In this document: positions 44,742-55,372 of the stretch, piece by piece
How positions within the stretch are numbered: position 1 is the stretch's first letter
Layout: each line of letters opens with the position of its first letter
Assembly (NCBI RefSeq): GCF_037126465.1
Contig: NC_088201.1
Coordinates: forward strand, 127,410,665 to 127,474,664
Length of the DNA stretch: 64,000 nucleotides
Source of the DNA: Ornithodoros turicata
Lineage: Eukaryota; Arthropoda; Arachnida; Ixodida; Argasidae
Direction: 5' to 3'
Made by a program: the position numbers and the translations under genes
The notes under the pieces: model-generated
The model's input: only the letters and a program-made list of their open reading frames with translations
Databases searched by the model: none
What the model was told of the DNA's origin: nothing

Positions 44742-46257
44742 ATGCCCGCATGCTGTGGTTATGGGTGTGCTGACCGTACTGGCAAGGCACCGGGGACGAC
44801 ATTTCACAAGTAAGTGACATGGGGGCCTATTCCGATCTATGTCGGTAGCGCGAACGTGTCGTTCGGGAGCGAGAACACGTGGTATGTGACGCAACGTAAC
44901 GCTATCGAAGAGAATTTGGTATTCCCTGCGCTCCAAACGCGTCGCCCGTAAGCGACGGTGTCGCTCACGGGAACGACAGCCTCCACCCTGTCGATATGGT
45001 GGATGATACTGTCGTTAAGCGGAGCGAGAGCTGTCAAGACGGCTGCAAGTTACTTCGCGTGGCTAAACACAATCACGGTTGGCGCCGGTGTTTAGATCGG
45101 GCGACAACGGGTTTGTATCAGATGAAACGCCTTTATTGAAACCACTTTGCCACAGAGACAATTCTCCACCCCCTATCATACATATCAAACAATACACAAA
45201 GGTCTGCCTAAAGCTTACATTTCTCCACTTGTTAACTGTCCTGACAGCTCCTTCTCTGGGAATTTAATATCGCGACTGATCCTGCCCACTGATTCTAATT
45301 GCGTGTAGGTCGTCAACAAAATGTCCGTGACTAAAGTGCGGTGCTCTATGACGAACAGCAACACAATTTCATATTATTCGTGCACTGAGCGAGAAGCGCG
45401 AGACTTCTCCATCGTCAACGCGTCGTCGTCGTCGTCTGCTTCCAAAATAAGGCATTCCGCGTGATTCTCCTCCTGCTACACTATTGGCTCAGAGTGCAAC
45501 GTCTCGTTCCCAGACGTCTTAACCTCTACCGACAGTCAACAAATCAAGCGCACTGTCGTTAAAAGCTACATGGGAATACCAAAAGTGGCAGATGTCGTTC
45601 CCGGTGCTCGTTATCGTCTTCTACCGATACTCCTCTATCGACACCGTCCCTGCCGCTCGACAGCGGCTCGGAATAGGGCCCATGGTTTTACAAATAAATG
45701 TGATTTATTAGTCCACGAGCGGAGTGACAAAACGTTGCTGTTGATGCATGTGCGCGGCACTTTGTGAATCGTATCTCAAGATCTAAGCGTTAAACTTTAA
45801 GCCGTACGTTATCTGCATAGAGTCATTGTGATAGTCTAGCCTTCCTGCAGTTCACGGGTATGGTCTCGGCACTCAGCAAGCGTTGAAGTGCGCTTGTCAG
45901 CTGTGATATCTACGGCTCAGTTTGTTGGTCACGGTATCGACGATTGCTTGCTTGGATTAGCCTTGTCATCCCTTCCGTAATTGATGGCATAAATTGTTCA
46001 ATGCAGGTTCCCTCACGGCCGCCCAGAACATTAAAACAAAGGGTGCGGTAAATGTCAGGCGAAAGGACTGGACGCCGTCGACGACATCACTGGTATGCAG
46101 CAAACATTTTAAAAACAAATGCTTCGACAGAACGGGCCAAACCGTTCGACTGAGGCCTGACGCTGTGCCCAACAAGTTCGACTTCCCAGAACACCTCCAG
46201 AAAGTAATAATGCATGCGACATATGTAGAGGCCAGATTTATATCCACTAAAAGCTAG
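44742..46257 (+). pseudogene. THAP-domain gene, two exons, frameshifted
   Basis: Exon 1 (44742-44809) encodes MPACCGYGCADRTGKAPGTT followed by FHK, the first two zinc ligands of a THAP (C2CH) DNA-binding domain, and ends at GTAAGT. Exon 2 starts after ATGCAG at 46007 with the matching FP, then in a shifted frame gives VRRKDWTPSTTSLVCSKHF, FDRTGQTVRLRPDAVPNKF. All four ligands (C, C, C, H) are visible. THAP domains occur in host regulators and P-element-type transposases; nothing beyond the domain remains here. The frameshift lies between about 46030 and 46050. The intron hosts a MITE. Confidence 0.75.
44821..45680. mobile_element. 860-bp MITE in the THAP intron
   Basis: GGGGGCCTATTCCGA at the left mirrors TCGGAATAGGGCC at the right, with CAT on both sides (44818-44820, 45681-45683) as a possible 3-bp duplication. 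The interior has further inverted GTCGTTC/GAACGAC and CGATAGCG motifs. No transposase. Confidence 0.65.
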
Positions 46258-46734
46258 TTGAACACACATGCATGAAAAACTCATTTATCTTGCTCAAAAT
46301 ATGTACCTCTAGGAATTCACTTGCATGCATTTAAAATACGCAACAAACTCACTGGGGCAAAAGTATCTTACTTTATGTAGTGTACAAAAAGTATGCAGAG
46401 TTGAAAGCATAGATCGAGAAGTTGCCCGTCAAAAGAAACCCGTTACAAAGTTACCGTGTGAAAAATGCAACTAAGTTATTCAGCCCGAAACGTAGCTTGA
46501 AACGTTACAGAGTTACTTAAAAAAAAGAACGAGTTGCTCCCAAGTTACTTCGGACACAAAGTAACACTACACAGGTGCAGCTGAGTTCGATCCTGAGTTG
46601 CCTGCGTTGAGTTTTCGTTTATGTCAGTAGTATATATGGGTTGGGAGAGAAACTGGATGAGAGTTAGCTATATGGGTGTCTGGTTCGAACCCCACAGCGT
46701 CTGGGACACCGTCGCGTATTTTCCCTGCGCGGCG

Positions 46735-47785
46735 CCAGTGCGGAGGGTTGTTCGCGCGCTTATCGGCTAGGGGAGGGCTGCGTGCGCGTTTACCCTCTCA
46801 CATTTTTCAGCCTGGGCCAACTTCTTTCGTCATTTTTCAATCTGCGCCGACTTTTTTCGCGACTTTTTCCCGTGCGCGACAGGCGGCGCTTGGGTGGAGG
46901 GCTGCTGCGGTGGGCGGAGCGTGGCCGGAGGGTTGCGTGAGCGCTTACTTGCTCACATTTTTCAGCCTGGGCCGACTTCTTTCATCATTTTTCAATCTGT
47001 GTCGACTTCAATCGCAATTTTTTTCCCGATACAGCAGGTGTGCAGTAGGCGATTTACATGCAAAGGATAGCCATACACAAAAGTACAAGTGAAAATATAT
47101 TTATTAAAGACAATAGTGTCAGGAATTATGTTATGACTCCGTGTGAAGGAGAAAAACTCAGCCAAAAAATCTGATGCAATAACATTGAAGGGATATTTTA
47201 TTAGTGATAATCACGCAAGTTTTCAATTAAGCAGAAGGAGTAGCACATTTTAATCAAAGAAGACATTTTTAATCAATACGATTACAATCAAAATTAAAAG
47301 TTTTATTATATAATCATTATACGTGACCACCATAGTGGAGTTTTAATTACAAAGTTCTGATATGTAACTTCAAGAACAATAGCTGGGCTGACTTCTCTAG
47401 CGATTTTTTATTATTTTTTTCAGCGCGCGGTTGGTGGCGCGCAGGTGAGGGGCTGTCCGGGTGCTTACTAGCAGGTCGACGGTGCGCCCTGGGCCGACTT
47501 CTTTGGCGATTTTTCCGCATGGGCCGACTTCTCTAGCGATTTTTTTTTCAGCGCGCGGTGGGTGGCGCGCAGGTGAGGGGCTGTCCGTGTGCTTACAAGC
47601 GGGTTGAAGAGCTGACCGTACACTTATGATTGTACACAGTGGACTGACTTCTTTGGCTATTTTTCAGCCTGGGCCGAATTCGTTCGCATTTTTTTCATGC
47701 GGCGCGCAAGTAGGGGCATGCACACTGACAACATCGGACCACATCTTTGTCGATTTTTCACCCTGGGACGACTTCGTTCGCAATT
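46735..47785 (+). repeat. clustered GAAGTCGGCCCAGG-type motif array (left end)
   Basis: A loose ~26-bp motif, TTTTTCAGCCTGGGCCGACT followed by TCTTTCG, recurs about ten times in two blocks (46796-47020 and 47385-47780), separated by AT-rich sequence. GC-rich spacers (GCGCGCGGTGGGTGGCGCGC) lie between copies. The reverse complement carries GAAGTCGGCCCAGGCTGAAA. The same array is at 63120-64000 in the right arm. Confidence 0.75.
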
Positions 47786-48237
47786 TTTTGTCGGGTGGTG
47801 CGTGTATCAAAATTAAAAGATTTATTATAAAAAGTCTAACATGAGCAACCTAGCGGAGTTTTAATTACAAAGTTCTAATATGTAACTTCAAGAACAATAG
47901 ATAATATTCCATTGTGACACATTTAATCAAAGAAGATATTTTTAATCACTATGATTACAATCAAAATTAAAAGTTTTATTATAAAAAGTCTAACATTATT
48001 ATATGTGAGCACCATAGCAGAGTTTTATTTACAAATTTCTAATAGGTATAGTTAATTGTGAACAGCAGAGAACGTGGAAGACCATGAGACACGAACACGA
48101 GAGGAAATAAAATCTATAACAATACATTGGTTAATCAAAAACAACAGAGGAGGAGATTATCATTTTTAACTATCATAAAATCATCCTCGTGACTTCCCCA
48201 TACAATTTTCATTCTAAGAGACACTACAAACCTTAAA

Positions 48238-48486
48238 TTGTTTTATGAATTCAACACAGAAAATATATTAAAATATGAACTTCACCACATAGTACGCTCC
48301 AAGCCAGCAATCAACTCTAATAATATCTGCCCTGATTTGTTGAAAACGGGAGGCGTACACCTGACAGTTACGAACATTTTCGAGCAAAATAGGGAAGATT
48401 ATTCCAACATTACACAATTAATCATTTTCTTATTAAGTAAACAGCATAGACATACGGAAATAATGACAAAAACGATCAACAGCTAA
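48238..48486 (+). CDS. CARD-like small ORF (left arm)
   Basis: An 82-codon ORF. The helical pattern ENILKYELHHIVRS, then NICPDLLKTGGVHLT, IFEQNREDYSNITQLIIFLL follows the caspase-recruitment-domain consensus: helix-1 basic start, a D-x-L-L-x-x-G-V-x-L-T block, and a final L-x-x-L-L helix. CARDs mediate homotypic contacts in cell-death and innate-immune signalling. This is pattern recognition without an alignment; a chance helical ORF remains possible. The ATG at 48241 is the first usable start; flanks are AT-rich non-coding. Confidence 0.35.
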   Translation: MFYEFNTENILKYELHHIVRSKPAINSNNICPDLLKTGGVHLTVTNIFEQNREDYSNITQLIIFLLSKQHRHTEIMTKTINS

Positions 48487-48489
48487 TAG

Positions 48490-49010
48490 AGAACCAGAAC
48501 ACATCACATAAACAACAGACACATGCAGGAAAATAAATGGAAAAGAATCTATCAAAACGATCAACATGCACGGATGAATGGCAGAAAAAACACTTTGAAC
48601 AGCACATGATGAATAATTTAATACAGCACAGAGCTAACGCTGAATAGCAGAGAAACAATCTAAATGGTGCATCTGCCAACGTGTAAACAACAGACAGGAA
48701 AATATTACTGAAACAAGATCAACAGATAATAGAGAGCCAAAATCCAACACGTAAACAAGAGGTACACAAAGGATAAATAGTTGAAGAACAATCTAACAAA
48801 ACAAGAAACATGCATGGATGAATAGCAGAGAAACACTCTAAACGGTGCATCTACCAACGGTAAACAACAGACACATGCAGGAAAATAATTGAAAAAGAAT
48901 CAATCAAAACGATAAACATGCACGGATGAATAGCAGAGAAACGCTTTGAACGATGCATCTGCCAACATGTAAACAACACACAGGAAAATAATAGCAAACA
49001 TTACAATTTG
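48490..49010 (+). repeat. ~95-bp imperfect tandem repeats (left arm)
   Basis: About four diverged units share ATGCACGGATGAATAGCAG, GGTGCATCTGCCAAC, GTAAACAACAGACACATGCAG and GAAAATAATTGAAAAAGAATC. There is no coding potential across units. The same array lies at about 61925-62430 in the right arm. Confidence 0.7.
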
Positions 49011-49155
49011 ATATAATATATCTTTTCAAATATCATAAAATCAACCTAGCGAGCTAACAATATAGAATTTTCATCTTACTCAAGCACTATAAACATCACC
49101 TTGACAGAGGTATCCAAACACGCAGCACAAGTAAGCTTTCCACTATACAACCAGA

Positions 49156-49255
49156 CTGCAGCCCGGCGGGGTCACTCTTTCCCTCTATGCAGCCCGGTGG
49201 GGTCACTCTTTCCCTCTATGCAGCCCGGTGGGGTCCATCTCTCCATCTATACAGC
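49156..49255 (+). repeat. 31-bp tandem repeat, three copies (left arm)
   Basis: CAGCCCGGTGGGGTCACTCT plus TTCCCTCTATG occurs three times, the last diverged. The mirror copy is at about 61660-61765, where unit 3 keeps GTCACTCT rather than GTCCATCT. Confidence 0.85.
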
Positions 49256-49545
49256 CCAAAGCCAGCCAGTTGTCAATCTGTGAAGTGGGGAAACCCTCTC
49301 TCTTTTTCACATTCTTTCCACCGAAAGGAAATATTCTTAGGACCAGTGTACAGAGGCGAAATTTTTTATTGATTGCAAATAGACATTGGAATTATTCGAC
49401 TCTCAAGAATACAATAAGAATTCTATCAAAAACAATAGCACGCAAAAAATCTAAGAATAGACGTTTATGTCAGTGCAAACTGATTTTAGAGAAACTTTAT
49501 CTAAGCAAACGAGAAAATATTATCGGCGCAAACAATACCAAATGA
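49228..49545 (+). CDS. basic small ORF (left arm)
   Basis: The last ~60 codons are strongly basic (ILSKTIARKKSKNRRLCQCK). The first part reads through the tandem repeat and may not be coding. No family is recognised. The mirror ORF is 61377-61694. Confidence 0.25.
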   Translation: MGSISPSIQPKASQLSICEVGKPSLFFTFFPPKGNILRTSVQRRNFLLIANRHWNYSTLKNTIRILSKTIARKKSKNRRLCQCKLILEKLYLSKRENIIGANNTK

Positions 49546-50287
49546 GAAACGATGCATTATAATGTATTTCATATCTGACACAACTATTATGCATACACTA
49601 TTCTCAACTCACAAAATATCAATCGAGTGATCATCTGAAGCAAAAAAGAGAAAGTCAAATTTATTCAATGATAGAAAGAATACTCATTCGAAAACGAGAA
49701 ACAAATTTAATTACATATTTTTTATGATAACTTTGCAATACATGCAGAAGCCGCAAACAAGTCATCTGAAATGCAAATTATTGTGTTTGCTATAGCGGAA
49801 ATCAACGCACACAACTTAAAAATACATTCCCAACTAATAGAATATTTTTATTAATATCAATCGAGTGATCATCTGAAACAAAGTCAAAAGCAGTAATTAA
49901 TTTAGGCAAACATTTTCCATAACCACGCAGCGCAAATATACATCACAGAAACACGTCTTTTTCATTCAGGACCAACTAGTGGAAACGAAGTGAGAGAGGG
50001 AAGCTGAGTTCCCGTACACTTTCGTTAAGGTTACACCCGCAGGGAGTAGGGGAATCCAACAACGGTCTTGGTATACAAAGCTATAAACCGACTCCAGCAA
50101 GTCAAGTTAGGGAAGGATGGACTCTAGCGCTGCCTTGTACATAGAATCATTGAAAGCAAACATTTTTTTCCTTACACATCACATCTTTTTGTAAATTGAA
50201 TTTCATAATTCTCACGGCAGGTGGAACATTCTAAACGCGATAATAAATTTTTAATAAATAAAATTACCACCAATATGATTTAATTAA

Positions 50288-50770
50288 ATGTCGAGGCGCA
50301 CTACAAAACAGAACAGACAATTGCTATACATTGAAGAGATGGACGGATTTTGTACTCGTTACCATACGTCATGGGAGGACCTGATAAAAAGCTGCTTCGA
50401 AAAAGAGGAGCCGCGAAACGATTCATTTATCGCTGCATTTCAATACGTCCTAGACATGGTCGTATTCGGAGATATGGCACAAATTATGTAATTCAAGATG
50501 CGAGAACTTGTATGCCGAATATACAATAGTTATAAAAATATTTGCACGTCATCATCGGAAGGACCACTTGGGTTGATGGTGGAGTTTTTGAGGTTTGCTA
50601 ACGAAGAATTGAAATACACTAGACCAAACGTAATTGTAATCATTGCAATGGGTATTGCATTAATTAAGAAAACAATCAGATCAAATTATCATATACAAGC
50701 AGTCTATATCGCACGATTCATTACGGATTTGTTGAAATTACACCTAACGGTTGAAATGGAAAGTACATAA
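50288..50770 (+). pseudogene. Bcl-2-like ORF with one in-frame stop (left arm)
   Basis: One frame of about 160 codons from ATG 50288 to TAA 50770 is broken only by a TAA at 50489-50491. The second half has the order expected of a Bcl-2 fold: an amphipathic helix, then a BH1-like block (RPNVIVIIAMGIALIKK, with N-x-x-x-x-x-A-x-G-x-A-L), then a helix like the one before BH2 (IARFITDLLKLHL). A clear BH2 tryptophan is absent. Some Polinton-related adintoviruses are reported to encode Bcl-2 homologues. Assignment is tentative; the fold could be something else. Confidence 0.35.
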
Positions 50771-50838
50771 AAAATCTTATCACGTGGTATATTCCACCCT
50801 AGAACCTCTACAGATTTATTTTATTCTACCAGTCAAGG

Positions 50839-51186
50839 ATGTCCAATGAACAGAAGTTCAATATTGTCGTGCAAGGTCTGATGTATCATCACTTATTGAA
50901 ACTCAACAAACATATCAATTGCGGTGGGCCACCGGACGATTTTCATCTAATACTCTCTTGTACGCCATTCAAGAATCTTCATACAAAGAAAGGAAGCATC
51001 AATAAGAGACTGTGCAACTTCGTCGCAACAAAGTGCAAGTTGTTGAAGCAATACAAACACGACGACAACATACCACCTGCGTTAATCAACGCTGGATTCA
51101 AGCGCCCAATAACCAGAATAAATTACTTGACGTCTTCGGAATTCATCAATCAAGACAACAAACGAAAACTTCGGAGTTTGGAATAG
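50839..51186 (+). CDS. unidentified 115-aa ORF (left arm)
   Basis: Lysine/asparagine-rich, with CGGPPDDFHLILSCTPFKNL and KRLCNFVATKCKLLKQYKH. Starts at ATG 50839. It lies about 70 bp after the Bcl-2-like frame on the same strand and may be co-transcribed. No family is recognised. Mirror at 59736-60083. Confidence 0.4.
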   Translation: MSNEQKFNIVVQGLMYHHLLKLNKHINCGGPPDDFHLILSCTPFKNLHTKKGSINKRLCNFVATKCKLLKQYKHDDNIPPALINAGFKRPITRINYLTSSEFINQDNKRKLRSLE

Positions 51187-51302
51187 AATTGTAATTTATC
51201 GAAATAAACAAGTGTATAATTGAAATAATAATTGTATTCTTTGTCATCATTGTAATGTATTCTACACAGCGCAACGAAAACAGCTTATGAACAGGTTGAA
51301 GA

Positions 51303-51569
51303 TTGCTAAGGAGACACTACGTACAAGGATCTTCGCATGGAATCAGCGCTGGCAATCAAAGAGATTTTTACACGACCACACTCTATACAACACCGACGCC
51401 CGAAGGAAAGAATTGTAGAAGAATCGATAATAGAAATTTAGAGTCATGTTACATCAATCTTTGCTTACAAAGAGGATCACTAATATTTTGCGAAAGCTTA
51501 TTTTACGAATTAAATTGCACAGTGTATATATTTTCTCAAACTATTGGACAGTTGACAATACTATATTGA
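51303..51569 (+). CDS. unidentified 88-aa ORF (left arm)
   Basis: Cysteine and tyrosine-rich: YTTTLYTTPTPEGKNC, ESCYINLCLQRGSLIFCESL. An overlapping frame (MESALAIKEIFTRPHSIQ, then HRRPKERIVEESIIEI) is also open, so the coding frame is uncertain. Mirror at 59353-59619. Confidence 0.25.
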   Translation: MLRRHYVQGSSHGISAGNQRDFYTTTLYTTPTPEGKNCRRIDNRNLESCYINLCLQRGSLIFCESLFYELNCTVYIFSQTIGQLTILY

Positions 51570-52149
51570 AAGGAATCTATTATCAAATGACGCGAAGGTG
51601 GAGTCTACATTTCTAATCATCATAACATGCGGCACACAATTCCAATAAGATTTTGGGAGAATCGAATCACACAACTGTCATCAGAAATATTTAATTGCTA
51701 TACAATGAAGATGAGCACTATGCATAAGATATGTAATTATAATAAGTAAATATTCCTTTTGCAAACTTAACCAAAGCAGCACACATAAACGTAGCTTCAA
51801 TTCACAGAATGTACCCGAGGTTTTTAATTAGCCATACTGAAAAACTATGAGTCTATTCGATATGTCACGGCATATGAGGCACTACAGTTGGAAGGACATA
51901 CATTAATTTTAGAAGATTTTAGCTCATAATGAATCAAAACGCAATCTCAAACACCAAAGGTTCGTGTTTAAATTTTCAAAGTCAAAACTGTACACTCTTT
52001 CTTGCATTTTTTTTAAGATGTAGATTAAAAAGCTGTCTATATAGTCACACATTGTATACATGATATTTGTTTGTACATTAATTGATAAAATTTATCAGAT
52101 CACATTCCGGTGCAGTGGAGACTATCAGTAAGTGTTTAATTAAAATTTG
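51570..52149. other. AT-rich inner arm, no gene seen
   Basis: Stop-rich in all frames; its inverted copy is 52636-53075 plus 59219-59352. The LINE target site (ATGAAGATG at about 51705 on this arm) is intact here, giving an empty site. Confidence 0.6.
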
Positions 52150-52304
52150 AACTGCTACCGCAATTTACGAACTGAGTTGTAGAAAGCGTAATTTCACAGC
52201 TTTAGCTGGCTCACTTTGATACGCGAAGGTTTTAAGAAATCTTTTGCGATGACAAAGAATTTAATCGAGTGTATTGATGTTTTCTATATACTCTATAACG
52301 TAAT

Positions 52305-52614
52305 GTGAATTCTCCACGACGTGAATAGTAAAAGTTACGAATATTTTTCGAACAAAATTTACTTAAAACTCGGAGAAAGGGTCACCCGCGTCGTCGAATG
52401 CGTTGCGGCAACACGCCGGGCAGCGTTTCCCGGACACCATTCCGAAACCGAACGCGATTCGGCGCCCAACGCGTTAACGCGGCATCCCACGCGAGCGTGT
52501 TGCTTTCTTCCGGAAACGGGTTCGTCGACGCGGGTGACCCTTTCTCCGAATTTTAAGTAAATTTTGTTCGAAAAATATTCGTAACTTTTACTATCCACGT
52601 CGTGGAGAATTCAC
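52305..52614. repeat. 310-bp foldback at the centre of the palindrome
   Basis: GTGAATTCTCCACGACGTG at the left mirrors CACGTCGTGGAGAATTCAC at the right, and the inverted similarity continues for about 90 bp per side (GAATATTTTTCGAAC, GAGAAAGGGTCACCCGCG) around a GC-rich 130-bp core. An extra partial copy of the subterminal block (AAGTTACGAATATTTTTCG) sits at 52615-52639, between the foldback and the right arm. It may be a MITE inserted in the spacer or the scar of the event that joined the arms. Confidence 0.75.
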
Positions 52615-53453
52615 AAGTTACGAATATTTTTCGAACAAATTTTAATTAAACACTTACTGATAGGCTCCACCGGAATGTGATCTGATAAATTTTATCAATT
52701 AATGTACAAACAAATATCTTGTATACAATGTGTGACTATATAGACAGCTTTTTAATCTACATCTTAAAAAAAATGTAAGAAAGAGTGTACAGTTTTGACT
52801 TTGAAAATTTAAACACGAACCTTTGCTGTTTGAGATTGCGTTTTGATTCATTATGAGCTAAAATCTTCTAAAATTAATGTATGTCCTTCCAACTGTAGTG
52901 CCTCATATGCCGTGACATATCGAATAGACTCACAGTTTTTCAGTATGGCTAATTAAAAACCTCGGGTACATTCTGTGAATTGAAGCTACGTTTATGTGTG
53001 CTGCTTTGGTTAAGTTTGCAAAAGGAATATTTACTTATTATAATTACATATCTTATGCATAGTGCTCATCTTCATCCGGCACGGCACGCACGCGCTAAGC
53101 ACGGACGTCGCTTTCTATCGCTCAAGCTGTAAACTAGGCTTAGTTCTGAAATACTTCTACTGCACCGTTAAGGTCTTCCTTCGGTCCACCCTTGGGCCTG
53201 TGGTGTCTCCAGCCTGCCTATGGAAGGCGGGCGAGAGACTCCGCGAGCTCCGGCAAGGCAGGCAAGAGTCTTACGGAGATCCAGAAGTCGATCGCCTGTT
53301 GGGCGTTCCCCTCCTGCAAGTCCAACTGGTGCAAATCCACCCGCTGCGAATCCACCAGCTGCAAGTCCACCCGCTGCAATTCCACCTGCTGCAAGTTCGA
53401 TTGGCGCAAGTTGTGCTGATTTTCAGATGGCAGAGGCAAGTGGCTCTCATAAT

Positions 53454-53706
53454 CAGTGGCGTATCTAGAGCTACCTGCGCCCATGGCAACATGGTTAACA
53501 TGTTGTCCTTGGAGATGCGTTTTCGTGTTGTCCGCACTAGGTTTCACACTATAACCTCTCTAATGGCGGGTGCTTTAGATCATTTATGAATGTGCCAGGT
53601 TGAGTACCCGACCTGGCACATTCACATCCGACCACATAATAGCGCCCCTGTTCACCTGGCGCCCATGGCACCTGTCCACACCTGCCACACCCTAGATACG
53701 CCACTG
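53454..53706. mobile_element. 253-bp hAT-type MITE in LINE ORF1
   Basis: CAGTGGCGTATCTAGAG at the left mirrors CTAGATACGCCACTG at the right, and a perfect 8-bp duplication, CTCATAAT, flanks it (53446-53453, 53707-53714). The 8-bp site and CAG termini identify a hAT derivative. Inverted similarity continues inward (GCGCCCATGGCA and its partner). Confidence 0.93.
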
Positions 53707-54745
53707 CTCATAATCCTGAGCTTTCGCACCGTGACTGGTCGGAGACCACAATCCCATACAACCCCGGGAGGGACCCTGTAGATGATGAGATGGGGGACCG
53801 CTTTACGTTGGTCACATATAGAAAGAATCGGCCAAAAGGAATACCTGTGCTGTTCAAGCCCGTCGACGTCAGCCGTTCCTTCTGGAAAGTAAACCCAAAC
53901 GATGTGGCTAGAGACGTCTGGACTGCTGCGCAAGAGGCAATCCCCCACCATCGCATAAACAAGGATGGCAGCTTGTGTGTTTTTGTGAAGTCTGAGGGAG
54001 CTGTATCTAACCTCTTGGCGCTTGAGTTTGTAGCAGGGATTGCGGTATCTGTCTCAATACCGTCCTCCTACGTGTCCAATATGGGTAAGATCTATGATGT
54101 CCCTCTGGACTATGACAACGGAGACCTTGCCTTATACCTGGAGAGAGAAGGCGTCATCTCTGCACGCCGGCAAGTCCGTCATGTTTACCACGAGGACGGT
54201 ACCGACAGCTACATTCCTCTTCGGAGCGTTATCCTTACGTTTAAGCCCACCCTGAAGCTTCCCGACAAGGTACACTTGGGATTTGGCACACATGACGTTT
54301 ATGAGTACGTGGATGGCCCAGTCCAATGTTATAACTGCCAGCGTTTCGGCCATCTCGCGCGCAACTGCCGCTGGCCCACACGATGCAAGATTTGCTCAGG
54401 CTCGCACACCCTTCAGGATTGCACTGCGCGGCGTGAGCCAAAGTGCTCAAACTGTGGTGGACCACATGCGGCCTCACATTCTCTGTGTCCTCGGAAGAGA
54501 TCGGCGATCCAGCGCTTCCAGACGGATGTACTCCCCAGCGTAGGCCGACCTGTGGTCAGTAGTAGCAACGATGCCCCGGTGGAAACAGCGCCATGCAAAC
54601 AACAAACGACTGCTGCGGCGAAGTCCCGTAAGAGAAAGCGTCGCCCAGGTCGGACTCAGCGGTCTCTGAACCGCAACCAAGAGCCCATGCTGGAGCTGGA
54701 TGCCAGGACTCCTCTCCCGTCGTCGTCTCCTTTGCGTGAGTCCTA

Positions 54746-55134
54746 CACTGTAAACTGAAAAACACCCTTATGGGTGTAAATGGCTTGTCCTATAACTGAC
54801 ACCTCTTTTTACACCATATGGTCTCAGACCACCCTTTTCAGAGGGTGTATGCTGTGTAAGACACCCTTTGAAAGGGTGCTTTTCCTTGAAAATGCTTTCT
54901 TTTGCACCCTTTAAACACCCTTCTAGGAGGGTGTAAAGTTGTTAAACACCCTCCTAAAAGGGTGTTTAAAGGGTGCAAAAGAAGGCGTTTTCAAGGAAAA
55001 GCACCCTTTCAAAGGGTGTCTTACACAGAATACACCCTCTGAAAAGGGTGTTCTAAGACCATATGGTGTAAAAAGAGGTGTCAGTTATAGGACAAGCCAT
55101 TTACACCCATAAGGGTGTTTTTCAGTTTACAGTG
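54746..55134. mobile_element. 389-bp foldback MITE in LINE ORF1 (TA target)
   Basis: CACTGTAAACTGAAAAACACC mirrors its right end, with TA on both sides (54744-54745, 55135-55136). Nearly the entire element is self-complementary, dominated by ACACCCTTTNAAAGGGTG-type units. It would form a hairpin close to 190 bp long. Confidence 0.92.
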
Positions 55135-55372
55135 TATGCTGCTGTCGCAGAGCGGGCCGCGGTCCCCCAGATGAGTACACGTAGGAATCGAATGACGCCG
55201 ACCCAGCGACAGCAACCAAGTCGAATGGCAACGAGTCGTGATGACTCGGCAGCGGTGCTACTTCCCTTGGTCATAGCGGTTCTCAAGGCACTTTTGGCTG
55301 CTTTTCCGGGTGCTGCGGGTCTACCAGAGGTGCAGGCCTTGCTTGCGACCGAAAGGCTGCTAACAGCAAGGC

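Larger units (their letters stand above)
46626..52149 (+). repeat. left arm of the giant palindrome
   Basis: Intact 5.5-kb arm. In order: Polinton-like terminus, GC-rich motif cluster, AT-rich spacer, CARD-like ORF, ~95-bp tandem repeats, 31-bp tandem repeats, basic ORF, Bcl-2-like ORF, two unknown ORFs, and AT-rich inner end. Confidence 0.9.

Noticed and set aside
46676..47092. 138-codon ORF at the left end of the palindromic element
   Set aside because: It reads through the reiterated GC-rich motif array; repetitive FSRARQAAL-like peptides follow from the DNA repeat.
48490..49010. Tandem units resembling a CRISPR array
   Set aside because: Units are ~95 bp, diverged, without constant short repeats and unique spacers; the context is a eukaryotic Polinton-like arm.
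52321..52598. Two mirror-image 79-codon ORFs with similar proteins
   Set aside because: They are the two strands of one self-complementary foldback, so the similarity of the translations is a consequence of symmetry, not of coding selection.
54746..55134. Telomere-like (ACACCC)n repeats
   Set aside because: The motifs are arranged as a foldback with TA duplication, not a tandem telomeric array; arthropod telomeres are usually TTAGG.
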